Source: Actinacidiphila cocklensis (lineage in GTDB: Bacteria; Actinomycetota; Actinomycetes; Streptomycetales; Streptomycetaceae). From it: 64,000 nt of DNA. Where the stretch lies: NCBI RefSeq assembly GCF_907177275.1, contig NZ_CAJSLV010000103.1, positions 62,001 to 126,000 on the forward strand, written 5' to 3'. The first letter of the stretch is position 1, and each line of letters begins with the position of its first letter. Made by a program: the position numbers and the translations under genes. This document shows positions 32,217 to 39,847 of the stretch, in pieces. The notes under the pieces were generated by a model that had not been told where the DNA came from, searched no databases, and saw only the letters and a program-made list of their open reading frames with translations.

Positions 32217-33592
32217 GCGCCGAGCCGTACGCCGACACCGGGCTGCTCTCGCCGGTCCGGGTGGGCACCCCGGTGGAGGCGGCGGTCGGCGACACCGCGT
32301 GGCTGCAGGCGATGCTCGACGCGGAGGCCGCGCTGGTACGCGCCCAGGTCCGCTGCGGCACCGTCCCCGCGCACGCGGCCGCCGCCATCACCGCCGCGGC
32401 CCGCGCCGAGCACCTCGACGTACGCCGGCTCGCCGTGGCCGCACGGGAGACGGCGAACCCGGTCGTCGGCCTGGTCGCGGCGCTGACGCAGGTGGTGGCC
32501 GCGCAGTCGCCGACCGCGGCGGAGTACGTGCACCGCGGCTCCACCAGCCAGGACATCCTCGACACCGGCGCGATGCTGGTGGCCGCCCGCGCGCTGCGGC
32601 TGATCGGCGCGGACCTGCGGGCGGTGGCCGACTCCCTGGCCGGCATGGCCGCCGCGCACCGGGACACGGTGATGGCCGGCCGCACGCTGGCCCTGCACGC
32701 CGTACCCACCACCTTCGGCCTCAAGGCCGCCGGCTGGCGGCAGTTGGTGCTGGAGGCGGCCGAGCGGCTGGAGCGGGTCGCCGAGCGCGGGCTGCCGGTC
32801 TCCCTCGGCGGGGCGGCCGGCACCCTGGCCGGCTACCAGCAGTACGCCGGGGACGACGCGGCGCCGGACGCGGTCATCGACCTGGTGGCCGCGTTCGCCG
32901 ACGAGACCGGCCTCGCGGTGCCCGTCCTGCCCTGGCACACCCTGCGCACCCCGATGGCCGACCTGGCCGCGGTGCTCGCGCACACCGCGGGCGCCCTCGG
33001 CAAGATCGCCGTCGACGTCCTGGTGCTGAGCCGTACCGAGATCGGCGAGGTCGCCGAGCCCTCGGGGGCCGGCCGCGGTGTGTCCTCCGCGATGCCGCAG
33101 AAGCGCAACCCGGTGCTCGCCACGCTGATCCGCTCCGCCGCCGTGCAGGTCCCCGCGCTGGCCTCGGTCCTGACGCAGTGCCTGCCGGCGGAGGACGAGC
33201 GGGCGGCGGGCCTGTGGCAGGCCGAGTGGCTGCCGCTGCGCGAGTGCCTGCGGCTGGCCGGCGGCGCGGCGCACACCGCCGTCGAGCTGGCGGCGGGCCT
33301 GACCGTGCACCCCGAGCGGATGCGCGCCAACCTCGCCGCGACCGGCGGGCGGATCGCCGCCGAGCGCGTCTCGGCGGTGCTGGCCCCCCGGTTGGGCAAG
33401 GCCGCCGCCAAGGAGCTGCTGGCCGACGCCTCGCTGCGGGCGGCCCGCGAGGCACGGCCGCTGGCCGACGTCCTGGCGGAACTGCCGCAGCTGGACGGGG
33501 TGCTCAGCGCCGAGGAGCTGGCCGCGCTGCTCGACCCGGCCGCCTACACCGGGGCCGCGGGGCCGCTGGTGGACCGGGCGCTGAAGCAGTGA
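32213..33592 (+). CDS. creD: CreD-like nitrosuccinate lyase
   Basis: A 459-residue member of the fumarase/aspartase superfamily, closest in look to 3-carboxymuconate cycloisomerases and CreD. The flexible-loop signature GVSSAMPQKRNPV near residue 290 carries the catalytic Ser, and VHRGSTSQDILDT near residue 108 is the second conserved region. The N-terminal DTGLLSPVRVGTPVEAA resembles adenylosuccinate-lyase-like members. CreD cleaves nitrosuccinate to fumarate and nitrous acid. Coupling to the CreE-like gene makes this assignment much stronger than homology alone, since cycloisomerases and adenylosuccinate lyases share the signature. A strong hairpin follows the stop. Confidence 0.82.
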   Translation: MSAEPYADTGLLSPVRVGTPVEAAVGDTAWLQAMLDAEAALVRAQVRCGTVPAHAAAAITAAARAEHLDVRRLAVAARETANPVVGLVAALTQVVAAQSPTAAEYVHRGSTSQDILDTGAMLVAARALRLIGADLRAVADSLAGMAAAHRDTVMAGRTLALHAVPTTFGLKAAGWRQLVLEAAERLERVAERGLPVSLGGAAGTLAGYQQYAGDDAAPDAVIDLVAAFADETGLAVPVLPWHTLRTPMADLAAVLAHTAGALGKIAVDVLVLSRTEIGEVAEPSGAGRGVSSAMPQKRNPVLATLIRSAAVQVPALASVLTQCLPAEDERAAGLWQAEWLPLRECLRLAGGAAHTAVELAAGLTVHPERMRANLAATGGRIAAERVSAVLAPRLGKAAAKELLADASLRAAREARPLADVLAELPQLDGVLSAEELAALLDPAAYTGAAGPLVDRALKQ

Positions 33593-33620
33593 GGGAGGGG
33601 ACCGCCCACGGTCCCCTCCC
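33593..33620. terminator. Bidirectional hairpin terminator
   Basis: GGGAGGGGACC (33593-33603) and GGTCCCCTCCC (33610-33620) form a perfect 11-bp stem with a 6-nt loop. It separates the convergent lyase and YceI genes. Confidence 0.85.
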
Positions 33621-33636
33621 CCCTGGCCCTGCGGTG

Positions 33637-34173
33637 TCAGTCCTGCTTGGTCGCCACGATGTCCAGCTCGATCGCGGTCGTGTCGTTGATGAAGGCCGAG
33701 CCCTTGGTGACGCCGACCTCCTTGTTGCTGATCTGCGTCGTCGCCGAGAACCTGGCCACGGGCTTGCCGTCGGCGCCGGTCTCGAAGGCCTTCGCCGACA
33801 GCCGCAGCGTCACCTGCTTGGTGACCGCGAGCGCGGTGAGGTCGCCGTCGACCAGGAAGTCGTCACCGTCGACCCGTACGCCGGTCGAGGCGAACGTGAC
33901 GGTCGGGTACTGCCCGGTGTTCAGATATCCGGCGTGCTGGATGTCCGTGTCGCGCCTCTTGTGCTTGGTGTTCACCGAGGTGGTCGAGATGACGGCGTTC
34001 ACCGTGGAATCCAGCGGATTCTCCGCTAATACGACGGAACCCTCGAAGGCGTCGAAGGTTCCGCGGGTCTTCATGAAGCCGAGCATGCGTACCTGGAAGG
34101 CGACCTCGGAACGGCTGGCGTCGATCACCCACGTGCCGACTTCGTAACCGGGAATGCTGACCTGCGTGGACAT
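33637..34173 (-). CDS. YceI-family lipocalin-like protein
   Basis: A 178-residue YceI-fold protein: GYEVGTWVIDASRSEVAFQVR at the start, GTFDAFEGSVVL, DTDIQHAGYLNTGQYPTVTF (end parts of the signature) and LALTVTKQVTL-like LTALAVTKQVTL. The family binds polyisoprenoid-like lipids or acts in stress responses. No signal peptide is seen, so it should be cytoplasmic. GAGGAG precedes the ATG at 34173. It is common in actinomycete genomes and may not belong to the biosynthetic pathway. Confidence 0.9.
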   Translation of the reverse strand: MSTQVSIPGYEVGTWVIDASRSEVAFQVRMLGFMKTRGTFDAFEGSVVLAENPLDSTVNAVISTTSVNTKHKRRDTDIQHAGYLNTGQYPTVTFASTGVRVDGDDFLVDGDLTALAVTKQVTLRLSAKAFETGADGKPVARFSATTQISNKEVGVTKGSAFINDTTAIELDIVATKQD

Positions 34174-34395
34174 GGCGTTGAGTGCTCCTCGCGGTGAAAT
34201 CGAACCGGAACAGCTGGTGATGGTGATACCAGAGTGGTCACCCCGCCATGCGCAGGTTATCCCGCACGACGGGTTCGCACGCTGCGTCACCAATCATGAC
34301 ACGAGCGTTTTCGCGACCTCACTCGGCGTCAGCTCCGATGCACCGTCCGACGCCACCGACCCGGACCCCGTCGACCCTGACCTCCCTGCGCGCAA

Positions 34396-34412
34396 TAACA
34401 AGAGTTTTGTTA
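34396..34412 (+). promoter_or_regulatory. AT-rich palindrome before the toxin-antitoxin pair
   Basis: TAACAA-GAGTT-TTGTTA is a perfect 6-bp inverted repeat with a 5-nt centre, ending just before TAAAGT (34411-34416), a possible -10 box that lies only 8 nt before the ATG. This suggests a nearly leaderless transcript repressed by the antitoxin. The element stands out as AT-rich in a GC-rich region. Confidence 0.65.
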
Positions 34413-34423
34413 AAGTGGGGGCT

Positions 34424-34702
34424 ATGACCACCACCCCCGATCCCGCACCCGGCGAAGGTCCCGTCCGCCCGGTCTCGGTCTCGCTGCACGAAGGGACCAT
34501 CGCCGCTCTCAGGGCACGCACCGGCAGGCGCGGGATGTCCGCGTACGTCGAGTCCCTCATCCAGCGCCAACTGGAGCGGGACCGGCTGCGGGAGCTGATC
34601 GAGGACGCGGAGGCCGAACACGGGCCGGTCGACCAGGCCGCGGTCGAGGCCAAGCGGGCGCTGCTGCGCGGCGACGCGGCCGGCTCGGTCGACGCCGCAT
34701 GA
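34424..34702 (+). CDS. CopG/ribbon-helix-helix-type antitoxin
   Basis: A 92-residue protein. VRPVSVSLHEGTIAALRARTGRRGMSAYVESLI (read as strand, helix, helix from residue 14 to 46) fits a ribbon-helix-helix DNA-binding domain, followed by a charged helix (QRQLERDRLRELIEDAEAEH) that would wrap the toxin. It overlaps the PIN-domain toxin gene by 4 nt (ATGA). A palindrome sits at the promoter. It probably neutralises the toxin and represses its own operon. Confidence 0.8.
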   Translation: MTTTPDPAPGEGPVRPVSVSLHEGTIAALRARTGRRGMSAYVESLIQRQLERDRLRELIEDAEAEHGPVDQAAVEAKRALLRGDAAGSVDAA

Positions 34703-35091
34703 GCGGCACCCTCGTCCTGGACTGCGAAGGCCTGTCGGGACTCGTGCACCGCAGGCCCGAGATCACCGAGTGGCTCGCCGCGGCCGAGGTGGAGGACGTT
34801 CGTGTCGTCACCAGCTCAGTCACCCTCGTCGAAGCCCGCGACCCCAGGACGCACCAGGCCCGGTTCGACTACGCCGTCTCGCGCGTCGTCATCGTCCCGC
34901 CCACCGAGGCCATCGCCCGCCACGCGAGCAAACTGCTCGCCGCAGCCGGTCTGCACGGACACAAGTATGCGCTCGACGCCCTCGTCGCAGCCACCGCGCT
35001 CGCCTCGCCGGCTCCGGTGACCGTCCTGACTTCGGACCCCGAGGATCTCCTGGTGCTGTGCGGCCCCGGCGTCCGGGTGGTGAAGGTCTGA
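34699..35091 (+). CDS. PIN-domain toxin (VapC-like)
   Basis: A 130-residue PIN-domain ribonuclease. Acidic residues expected for metal binding are visible in LVLDCEGLSGL (residue 8), TSSVTLVEARD (Glu near residue 44), KYALDALVAATA (Asp near residue 93) and LTSDPEDL (Asp near residue 113). It is paired with the upstream antitoxin. Such modules cut specific RNAs when the antitoxin is lost; here it may stabilise the surrounding accessory region. Confidence 0.85.
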   Translation: MSGTLVLDCEGLSGLVHRRPEITEWLAAAEVEDVRVVTSSVTLVEARDPRTHQARFDYAVSRVVIVPPTEAIARHASKLLAAAGLHGHKYALDALVAATALASPAPVTVLTSDPEDLLVLCGPGVRVVKV

Positions 35092-35100
35092 GACGCGCCA

Positions 35101-35129
35101 CCGCCACCCGGCTCAGGGGAGGGTGGCGG
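35101..35129. terminator. Hairpin between convergent toxin and TetR genes
   Basis: CCGCCACCC (35101-35109) and GGGTGGCGG (35121-35129) form a 9-bp stem. The second arm lies inside the 3' end of the TetR gene. Probably a shared terminator. Confidence 0.5.
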
Positions 35130-35766
35130 CGATGTGGGCCAGGTGGGCCGTGAGGATGTCGTCGAAGGCGGGGGTGCGGTCGACGCCCAGGGGGCGGATG
35201 TCGCGGGCGTAGTGGGACAGGGCGGGGAAGTGTTCGGGGTCCGCGCCCAGGACCGAGACGCGGAAGAGCTCCATGCCCTGGTCGTACTCGTCGGGGGCGA
35301 GCGAGTCGACGCCGCCGTCGGCGGCGATGAGGGCGGTGAGCAGGACGGCGAGGCGGTGGTAGTGGACCGGGACCTGCGCGTCGGGCAGGCCCGACGCGCG
35401 CAGCGCCTGCAGGAGTTCCTCCATGACCAGCCGGGAGCCGGTGCCGCCTGAGGCGTAGCGGCCCCAGAGCGCGGCGAGTTGGGGCTGCTGCCCGAAGGCC
35501 CCGCGCACCCGCAGGGCCAGGGCGCGGACGCGCTGCTGCCAGTCGCCCTCGGGGCGGTGGCCCTCCATGGCGGCCACCAGGATGCGGTCGGCGACCGCGC
35601 GCAGCAGGTCGGTCTTGTTGCGGAAGTGCCGGTAGAGGCTGGAGGAGTCCGTCCCGAGCGCCGCGGCGAGCTTGCGCAGGCTGAACGACTCGGCGTCGCC
35701 CGTACGCAGCAGCTCCGCCGCCTTGTCCAGGATCTCGTCGGTCGACCAACGCCTTCTGCCGGCCAT
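35113..35766 (-). CDS. TetR-family transcriptional regulator
   Basis: A 217-residue repressor. The N-terminal helix-turn-helix is visible as SFSLRKLAAALGTDSSSLYRHFRNKTDLL, residues about 24-52, with the usual YRHF recognition helix. The C-terminal ligand domain (AFGQQPQLAALWGRYASG and following) resembles TetR_C groups of actinomycetes. ATG 35766 gives the expected short N-terminus. It is divergent from an esterase gene, and a long palindrome in the gap is the likely operator for both. The ligand may be the esterase substrate or a pathway product. Confidence 0.9.
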   Translation of the reverse strand: MAGRRRWSTDEILDKAAELLRTGDAESFSLRKLAAALGTDSSSLYRHFRNKTDLLRAVADRILVAAMEGHRPEGDWQQRVRALALRVRGAFGQQPQLAALWGRYASGGTGSRLVMEELLQALRASGLPDAQVPVHYHRLAVLLTALIAADGGVDSLAPDEYDQGMELFRVSVLGADPEHFPALSHYARDIRPLGVDRTPAFDDILTAHLAHIAATLP

Positions 35767-35799
35767 CTCGCCCCTCTCGTCCCGGCCCAGCCTAACCCA

Positions 35800-35840
35800 T
35801 GCACTTGGCGTTGCACGCGGTGCGTGCAACACTGAGTGCA
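35800..35840. promoter_or_regulatory. 41-bp symmetric operator between TetR and esterase genes
   Basis: Inner arms GTTGCACGC (35810-35818) and GCGTGCAAC (35822-35830) are perfect inverted repeats around GGT. Outer arms TGCACT (35800-35805) and AGTGCA (35835-35840) are also perfect and share the same centre at 35820. Such nested symmetry suits two TetR dimers. Confidence 0.75.
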
Positions 35841-35875
35841 CCTGGGCTCCCGGCCCGGGGAAGGGAGCAGGAGCC

Positions 35876-36835
35876 ATGAGCGAGCCCACGGCGACGACGC
35901 GGCCGGCCGAACCCGACTGGTCGGCGATGACGGACGGCGACCTGGCCGTCTACCGCGAAGCGGAGAACCGCTTCCGGGCCTCCCCCGCGGCCCGGGCGGT
36001 CACCGGCGAGCCGGACCCCGGCGCCGGGATCGGCTGGGAGTCGATAGCCCTGCCCGGCCGCGAGCTGCCGGTCCGGGTGTACCGGCCGGCGCCGGAGCAG
36101 GGCGGCGGCACGCGGCCCGCCGCCCTGCCGCTGGTCGTCCACGTCCACGGCGGTGGCTTCGTCGGCACGGCGGTGCAGTGCGACTGGGTGACCAGCCACG
36201 TCGCCGCGCAGCTGCCCGCGGTCGTCGTCTCGGTCGAACACCGCCTGCTCGCCGCGGACACCTCGCTCGCGGACGCCGCCGGCGACGGCTGGGACGCGCT
36301 CGGGCACGTGCTGCGGAACGCGGCGCGGTGGGGCGTCGACCCGGAGCGGGTGGCGGTCTTCGGGGAGAGCTGCGGCGCCCTGATCTGCGCGCTGACCGCG
36401 CTGCGGGCCAGGGACGCCGGCCTGCGGCTGCGGGCGCAGGTGCTGGTCAACCCGGCCGTCGACGTGAGCGGCACGGCGTACGACCACGCGTCGATGACGG
36501 AGTACGCCCGCACCCCGACCCTGACCGTGGAGGTCCTGCGCCTGTTCCAGCGGCTCGCCGTCCCGCGGGGGACCGACCCGCGCGCGCTGTCGCCGCTGCA
36601 CGCCGGCGACCTGGGCGGGCTGCCCCCGGCACTGGTCGTGGTGCCGACCGCCGACCCGCTGGCCGACCACGGCCGGCGCTACGCCGAACGCCTGCGGGCC
36701 GCGGGCACCCCCGCGCGGCTCACCGAATACCCGGGCGCGGGCCACGCGTTCCTCAGCCTGCCGGGGCTGGTGCCGCAGGCCGGCCCTGCCCGGGAGGAGA
36801 TCACCGGCTTCCTGCGCGCCGCCCTGGCCGCGTGA
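35876..36835 (+). CDS. HSL-family alpha/beta hydrolase
   Basis: A 319-residue esterase. HVHGGGFVGTA near residue 88 gives the oxyanion hole, the nucleophile elbow is FGESCGALI near residue 164 (Cys replaces the more usual Ala), the acid lies in PTADPLADH near residue 262 and the His in GAGHAFLSL near residue 295. AAGGGAG precedes the ATG. Controlled with the divergent TetR gene, it may inactivate or mature a small ester. It is unrelated in sequence detail to the esterase at 0.5-1.4 kb, though in the same family. Confidence 0.87.
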   Translation: MSEPTATTRPAEPDWSAMTDGDLAVYREAENRFRASPAARAVTGEPDPGAGIGWESIALPGRELPVRVYRPAPEQGGGTRPAALPLVVHVHGGGFVGTAVQCDWVTSHVAAQLPAVVVSVEHRLLAADTSLADAAGDGWDALGHVLRNAARWGVDPERVAVFGESCGALICALTALRARDAGLRLRAQVLVNPAVDVSGTAYDHASMTEYARTPTLTVEVLRLFQRLAVPRGTDPRALSPLHAGDLGGLPPALVVVPTADPLADHGRRYAERLRAAGTPARLTEYPGAGHAFLSLPGLVPQAGPAREEITGFLRAALAA

Positions 36836-37030
36836 AGCCGGACGAGGGGGCCGGCCGCCCGGAGGTCAGGGCGTCGCGGCCCCCGCTCGCGGGAGCCGCC
36901 GACGACCCGGCCGCCGTCACCGCGGCCCTGAACGTCGCGACCCCGCTCCCGGTGGGGCTGCTCCCCCGGCACGCCCGGCAGGCGCACGGCCACGGCTGAT
37001 CGGCTCTGGTGCGGCCGCGGACCCGCTTGT

Positions 37031-37062
37031 ATAGTCGAACTCGGTTACTCGAACTCGACTAT
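37031..37062. promoter_or_regulatory. PadR operator overlapping a -10 box
   Basis: ATAGTCGA (37031-37038) and TCGACTAT (37055-37062) are a perfect inverted repeat. Inside, TCGAACTCG occurs twice as a direct repeat (37035-37043 and 37049-37057). TATAGT at 37030-37035 is a good -10 hexamer, so binding here would block transcription of the PadR gene 18 nt downstream. The upstream 36836-37029 holds nothing I can name. Confidence 0.7.
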
Positions 37063-37079
37063 CCACGGGGGGAGTTCTG

Positions 37080-37676
37080 ATGCCGCCACGCGCGTTGCGG
37101 ACGCCGCTGACGCTTGCGGTGCTCAGCCTGCTGCGAGAACGCCCCCGGCATCCCTACGAGATCCAGGCGCTGGTCCGCGAGCGGCACATCGACCAGGTCG
37201 TGAAGATGCGCGGCGGTTCGCTCTACGACGCGATCGACCGGCTGGCCGACGCCGGGCTGATCACCACGGTCAGCTCGGAGCGGGCCGGCGCCCGCCCGGA
37301 GCGCACGGTCTACGCGATCACCGCGGAAGGCACCGCGGTGGCGGACGCGCTGGTCCGGGACTACCTGCGCACCCCCGCACAGGACTTCCCGGTGTTCGCC
37401 ACCGGTCTCGCGCACATCCTCACCCTCGACGCGGCGACCGCGGCAGACCTGCTGCGCGAGCGCCGGGAGGCGATCCGGGCCACCCACGACCGGACCGCCC
37501 GCCAACTCGCCGCCGACACCGCGGGCCTGCCGCGCGTGGTGACGCTGGAAGTGGAGTACGCACAGGCGCTGCGCGTCGCCGAACTGGCCTGGCTGGACCG
37601 GGTCGTCCGCGACATCGACGCGGGCGCGCTGCCCTGGCTGGACGTGGCCGACGCGCCGCCGTCCGGCGCCCCGTAG
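37080..37676 (+). CDS. PadR-family transcriptional regulator
   Basis: A 198-residue PadR/Vir-type regulator: LTLAVLSLLRERPRHPYEIQ at residues 9-28 and RGGSLYDAIDRLADAGLI near residue 45 form the winged helix, and the C-terminal half is the helical dimerisation domain. GGGGGAG precedes the ATG. The palindrome at its promoter suggests self-repression. It is followed after 27 nt by a phosphatase gene that is probably cotranscribed. Confidence 0.9.
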   Translation: MPPRALRTPLTLAVLSLLRERPRHPYEIQALVRERHIDQVVKMRGGSLYDAIDRLADAGLITTVSSERAGARPERTVYAITAEGTAVADALVRDYLRTPAQDFPVFATGLAHILTLDAATAADLLRERREAIRATHDRTARQLAADTAGLPRVVTLEVEYAQALRVAELAWLDRVVRDIDAGALPWLDVADAPPSGAP

Positions 37677-37703
37677 CCGCGCACGGACAATCGGAGGAAT
37701 CAC

Positions 37704-38720
37704 ATGGGAACGGTCGTGCTGGCGGTCGACGTGGTTCGCGACGGCACCGGGGGCCTCGGGGTGTCCTGGGAACTGTCCGGCGCCGGTCCTGTGGAGCTGT
37801 CGGTCGGGCCGACGCCCGAGTCCGTAGGCCGCGGCGGGCCGGTCGCCCGGGTCGACGGTGCGACGCGGACGTCGCTGGCCGGCCTCGGTCCCGGCCGGCA
37901 CTACGTGTCCGTCGCGCCGGTCGGCGGCGGCGGTGCGCTGCTCGCCGCGGAACGCGTCATGCCGCTGGAGGGCGCGAGCAACTTCCGCGACCTGGGCGGC
38001 TATCGGGTCCGAGGCGGCGGCCGCACCCGGTGGGGCATGGTCTTCCGCGCGGACGCGCCCGACCGGCTCACCGCCGCCGACCTCGCCGCGATCGGCCAGC
38101 TCGGCCTGCGCGTCGCCTACGACCTGCGCACCGACGACGAGCGCAGCACGGCGCCCTCCGCGCTGCCGGCCGCCGTACGCAGCGAGCTGCTCGCCATCGG
38201 CGGCGACGCCGCGCGCACCAGCCCGCTCGGCGAGCTGTTCCGCAGCGGCCGGGCCGGCGCCGTCCCCGACGACTTCCTGCAGCGGGTCTACCTCGACATG
38301 GCCGAGCAGGACGCGCCCGCCCTCGGCCGGGTCCTGACCGGGCTCGCCGCGCCGGACGGCGTGCCCGCGGTGATCCACTGCACGGCGGGCAAGGACCGCA
38401 CCGGTCTCGCGGCCGCGCTGCTGCTGTCGGTCCTCGGCGCGGACGACGCGACCGTACTGGACGACTACGCGCTCAGCCGGATCTACTTCAGCGAGCGCCG
38501 GATGGCCCGGCTGCTGCCCAGGCTCGCGGAGCTGGGCCTGGACCAGGAGCGCTACCACGCGGTCTTCGGCGCACCCCGGCACGCGATGGCGACCACGCTG
38601 GACACCCTGCGCGAGCGGTACGGATCGCTGGAGGCTTACCTGACCGGGCCCGGCGGGGTGACGCCCGGGACGCTCGCGGCGCTGCGGGCGCGGCTGGTGG
38701 CGCCGGCCGCGGACGCATGA
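37704..38720 (+). CDS. Tyrosine/serine protein phosphatase family protein
   Basis: A 338-residue protein. The P-loop HCTAGKDRTGLAAALLL near residue 233 fits the Cx5R signature of the tyrosine-phosphatase-like family, and NFRDLGGYRV near residue 95 is the family's entry motif. An N-terminal 85 residues form a small beta-rich domain (fibronectin-like spacing) not needed for catalysis. No signal peptide. CGGAGG lies before the ATG. It may dephosphorylate a protein or phosphoinositide-like molecule; no link to the pathway is evident. Confidence 0.87.
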   Translation: MGTVVLAVDVVRDGTGGLGVSWELSGAGPVELSVGPTPESVGRGGPVARVDGATRTSLAGLGPGRHYVSVAPVGGGGALLAAERVMPLEGASNFRDLGGYRVRGGGRTRWGMVFRADAPDRLTAADLAAIGQLGLRVAYDLRTDDERSTAPSALPAAVRSELLAIGGDAARTSPLGELFRSGRAGAVPDDFLQRVYLDMAEQDAPALGRVLTGLAAPDGVPAVIHCTAGKDRTGLAAALLLSVLGADDATVLDDYALSRIYFSERRMARLLPRLAELGLDQERYHAVFGAPRHAMATTLDTLRERYGSLEAYLTGPGGVTPGTLAALRARLVAPAADA

Positions 38721-38723
38721 CAG

Positions 38724-38755
38724 GAGGGGGCGCGGCGGTTTCGCCGCGCCCCCTC
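38724..38755. terminator. Strong bidirectional hairpin terminator
   Basis: GAGGGGGCGCGGCG (38724-38737) and CGCCGCGCCCCCTC (38742-38755) form a perfect 14-bp stem with a GTTT loop, between the convergent phosphatase and monooxygenase genes. Confidence 0.9.
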
Positions 38756-38776
38756 GTGCCGTCCGGTGCGGGCCGG

Positions 38777-39847
38777 TCAGACGCGGGCCGCCCAGTCGAT
38801 CCGGTAGTCCAGGACCCAGTCCAGCGAGTTGTCGGGCAGGGCGTCGTTCAGCTTGGCCGCCGACGCGCGGGCGCCGAGCGCGACGATGCCCTCGACCCGT
38901 TCCCTGCGCAGCTGCTCGTAGCGGGCCGGGGCCTGCGCCCTGGGCAGGTCGCGCAGGCACTTCGCCAGCACCACCGCGTCCTCCAGTGCCATCGACGACC
39001 CCTGGCCGGACGTCGGCGTGGTGGCGTGGGCCGCGTCGCCCAGGATGACCATGTCGCCCCGCCACCAGGTCGGAACGGTCGGCAGGTCGTGGGTGGGCAG
39101 GGCGTACAGGTCGGTGTACGTCCCGCGGATCAGGTCCGCCACGTAGGGCGGGGCCTCGGCGAAGGTGTCCAGCAGCCGTTCGGTGAGGACGGTGCGGTCC
39201 ATCTCCGCCAGTTCCGCCCGGGTCGGCTCCGCGCCCCACGGCAGGTTGGCGAACCACCACACCTCGCCCCGGCCCGAGGCGGCGTAGCCGAAGAAGCCCT
39301 TGCGGCCGCGGACGAACTGCAGTTGCGCCGGCTCGCCGGGGGCGTCGACGCCTGAGGTGAAGCCGCCGAGGTTCAGCAGCGGGACGTAGCGCGTGTCCGG
39401 TGCGGCCGGGTCGATGACGGACCGGGTCCTGGAGTGGATGCCGTCGCAGCCGACGAGCAGGTCGCCCTCCAGGGCCGTCCCGTCGGAGAACCGGGCGACC
39501 ACCCCGCCGCCGGGGGCGGTGTCGGCGGCGACCAGCCTGCGGTCGTGCGCGATCCGGGCGCCGCGCGCCACCGCGGCCTCCCGCAGCACCCGGTACAGCC
39601 CGACCCGGCGTATCGGCGCGAAGCCGGAAGGGCCGACGGCGCCGGTGAGGGACTCGCGCAGCACGGCCTCCTTCAGGTCCAGCGCCTCCAGCGCGGCAAG
39701 GCCGTTCGGGGCGACCATGACCCACAGGCCGACGTCCTTGTCCTCGGCGGGGCGGGCCTCGCAGATGGTGACCTCGACGCCGATCGCGCGCAGCGCGACG
39801 GCGGTGGCGGGTCCTGCCACCCCGCCGCCGATGACCAGGGCGTGCAT
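38777..39847 (-). CDS. FAD-dependent monooxygenase (aromatic hydroxylase type)
   Basis: A 356-residue class A flavoprotein monooxygenase. ALVIGGGVAGPATAVALR at residues 3-20 is the FAD dinucleotide fold, LLVGCDGIHSRTR near residue 145 is the DG motif and VILGDAAHATTPTSGQG near residue 265 is the GD motif. It is shorter than the MtmOIV/RdmE group of polyketide hydroxylases because it lacks the C-terminal thioredoxin-like domain. Such enzymes hydroxylate aromatic rings or epoxidise. Coupled to the upstream methyltransferase gene (TGATG), so tailoring of the aromatic product is plausible. Confidence 0.88.
   Translation of the reverse strand: MHALVIGGGVAGPATAVALRAIGVEVTICEARPAEDKDVGLWVMVAPNGLAALEALDLKEAVLRESLTGAVGPSGFAPIRRVGLYRVLREAAVARGARIAHDRRLVAADTAPGGGVVARFSDGTALEGDLLVGCDGIHSRTRSVIDPAAPDTRYVPLLNLGGFTSGVDAPGEPAQLQFVRGRKGFFGYAASGRGEVWWFANLPWGAEPTRAELAEMDRTVLTERLLDTFAEAPPYVADLIRGTYTDLYALPTHDLPTVPTWWRGDMVILGDAAHATTPTSGQGSSMALEDAVVLAKCLRDLPRAQAPARYEQLRRERVEGIVALGARASAAKLNDALPDNSLDWVLDYRIDWAARV

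Noticed and set aside
28008..33592. Kinamycin/lomaiviticin-type diazo route
   Set aside because: No glutamine-synthetase-like, hydrazinoacetate-forming or cupin-tRNA-synthetase fusion genes are visible; the cassette matches the nitrosuccinate route instead.
37059..39725. A long minus-strand frame across PadR, phosphatase and monooxygenase genes
   Set aside because: Overlaps three genes with clear motifs and their terminators; composition is random-looking.
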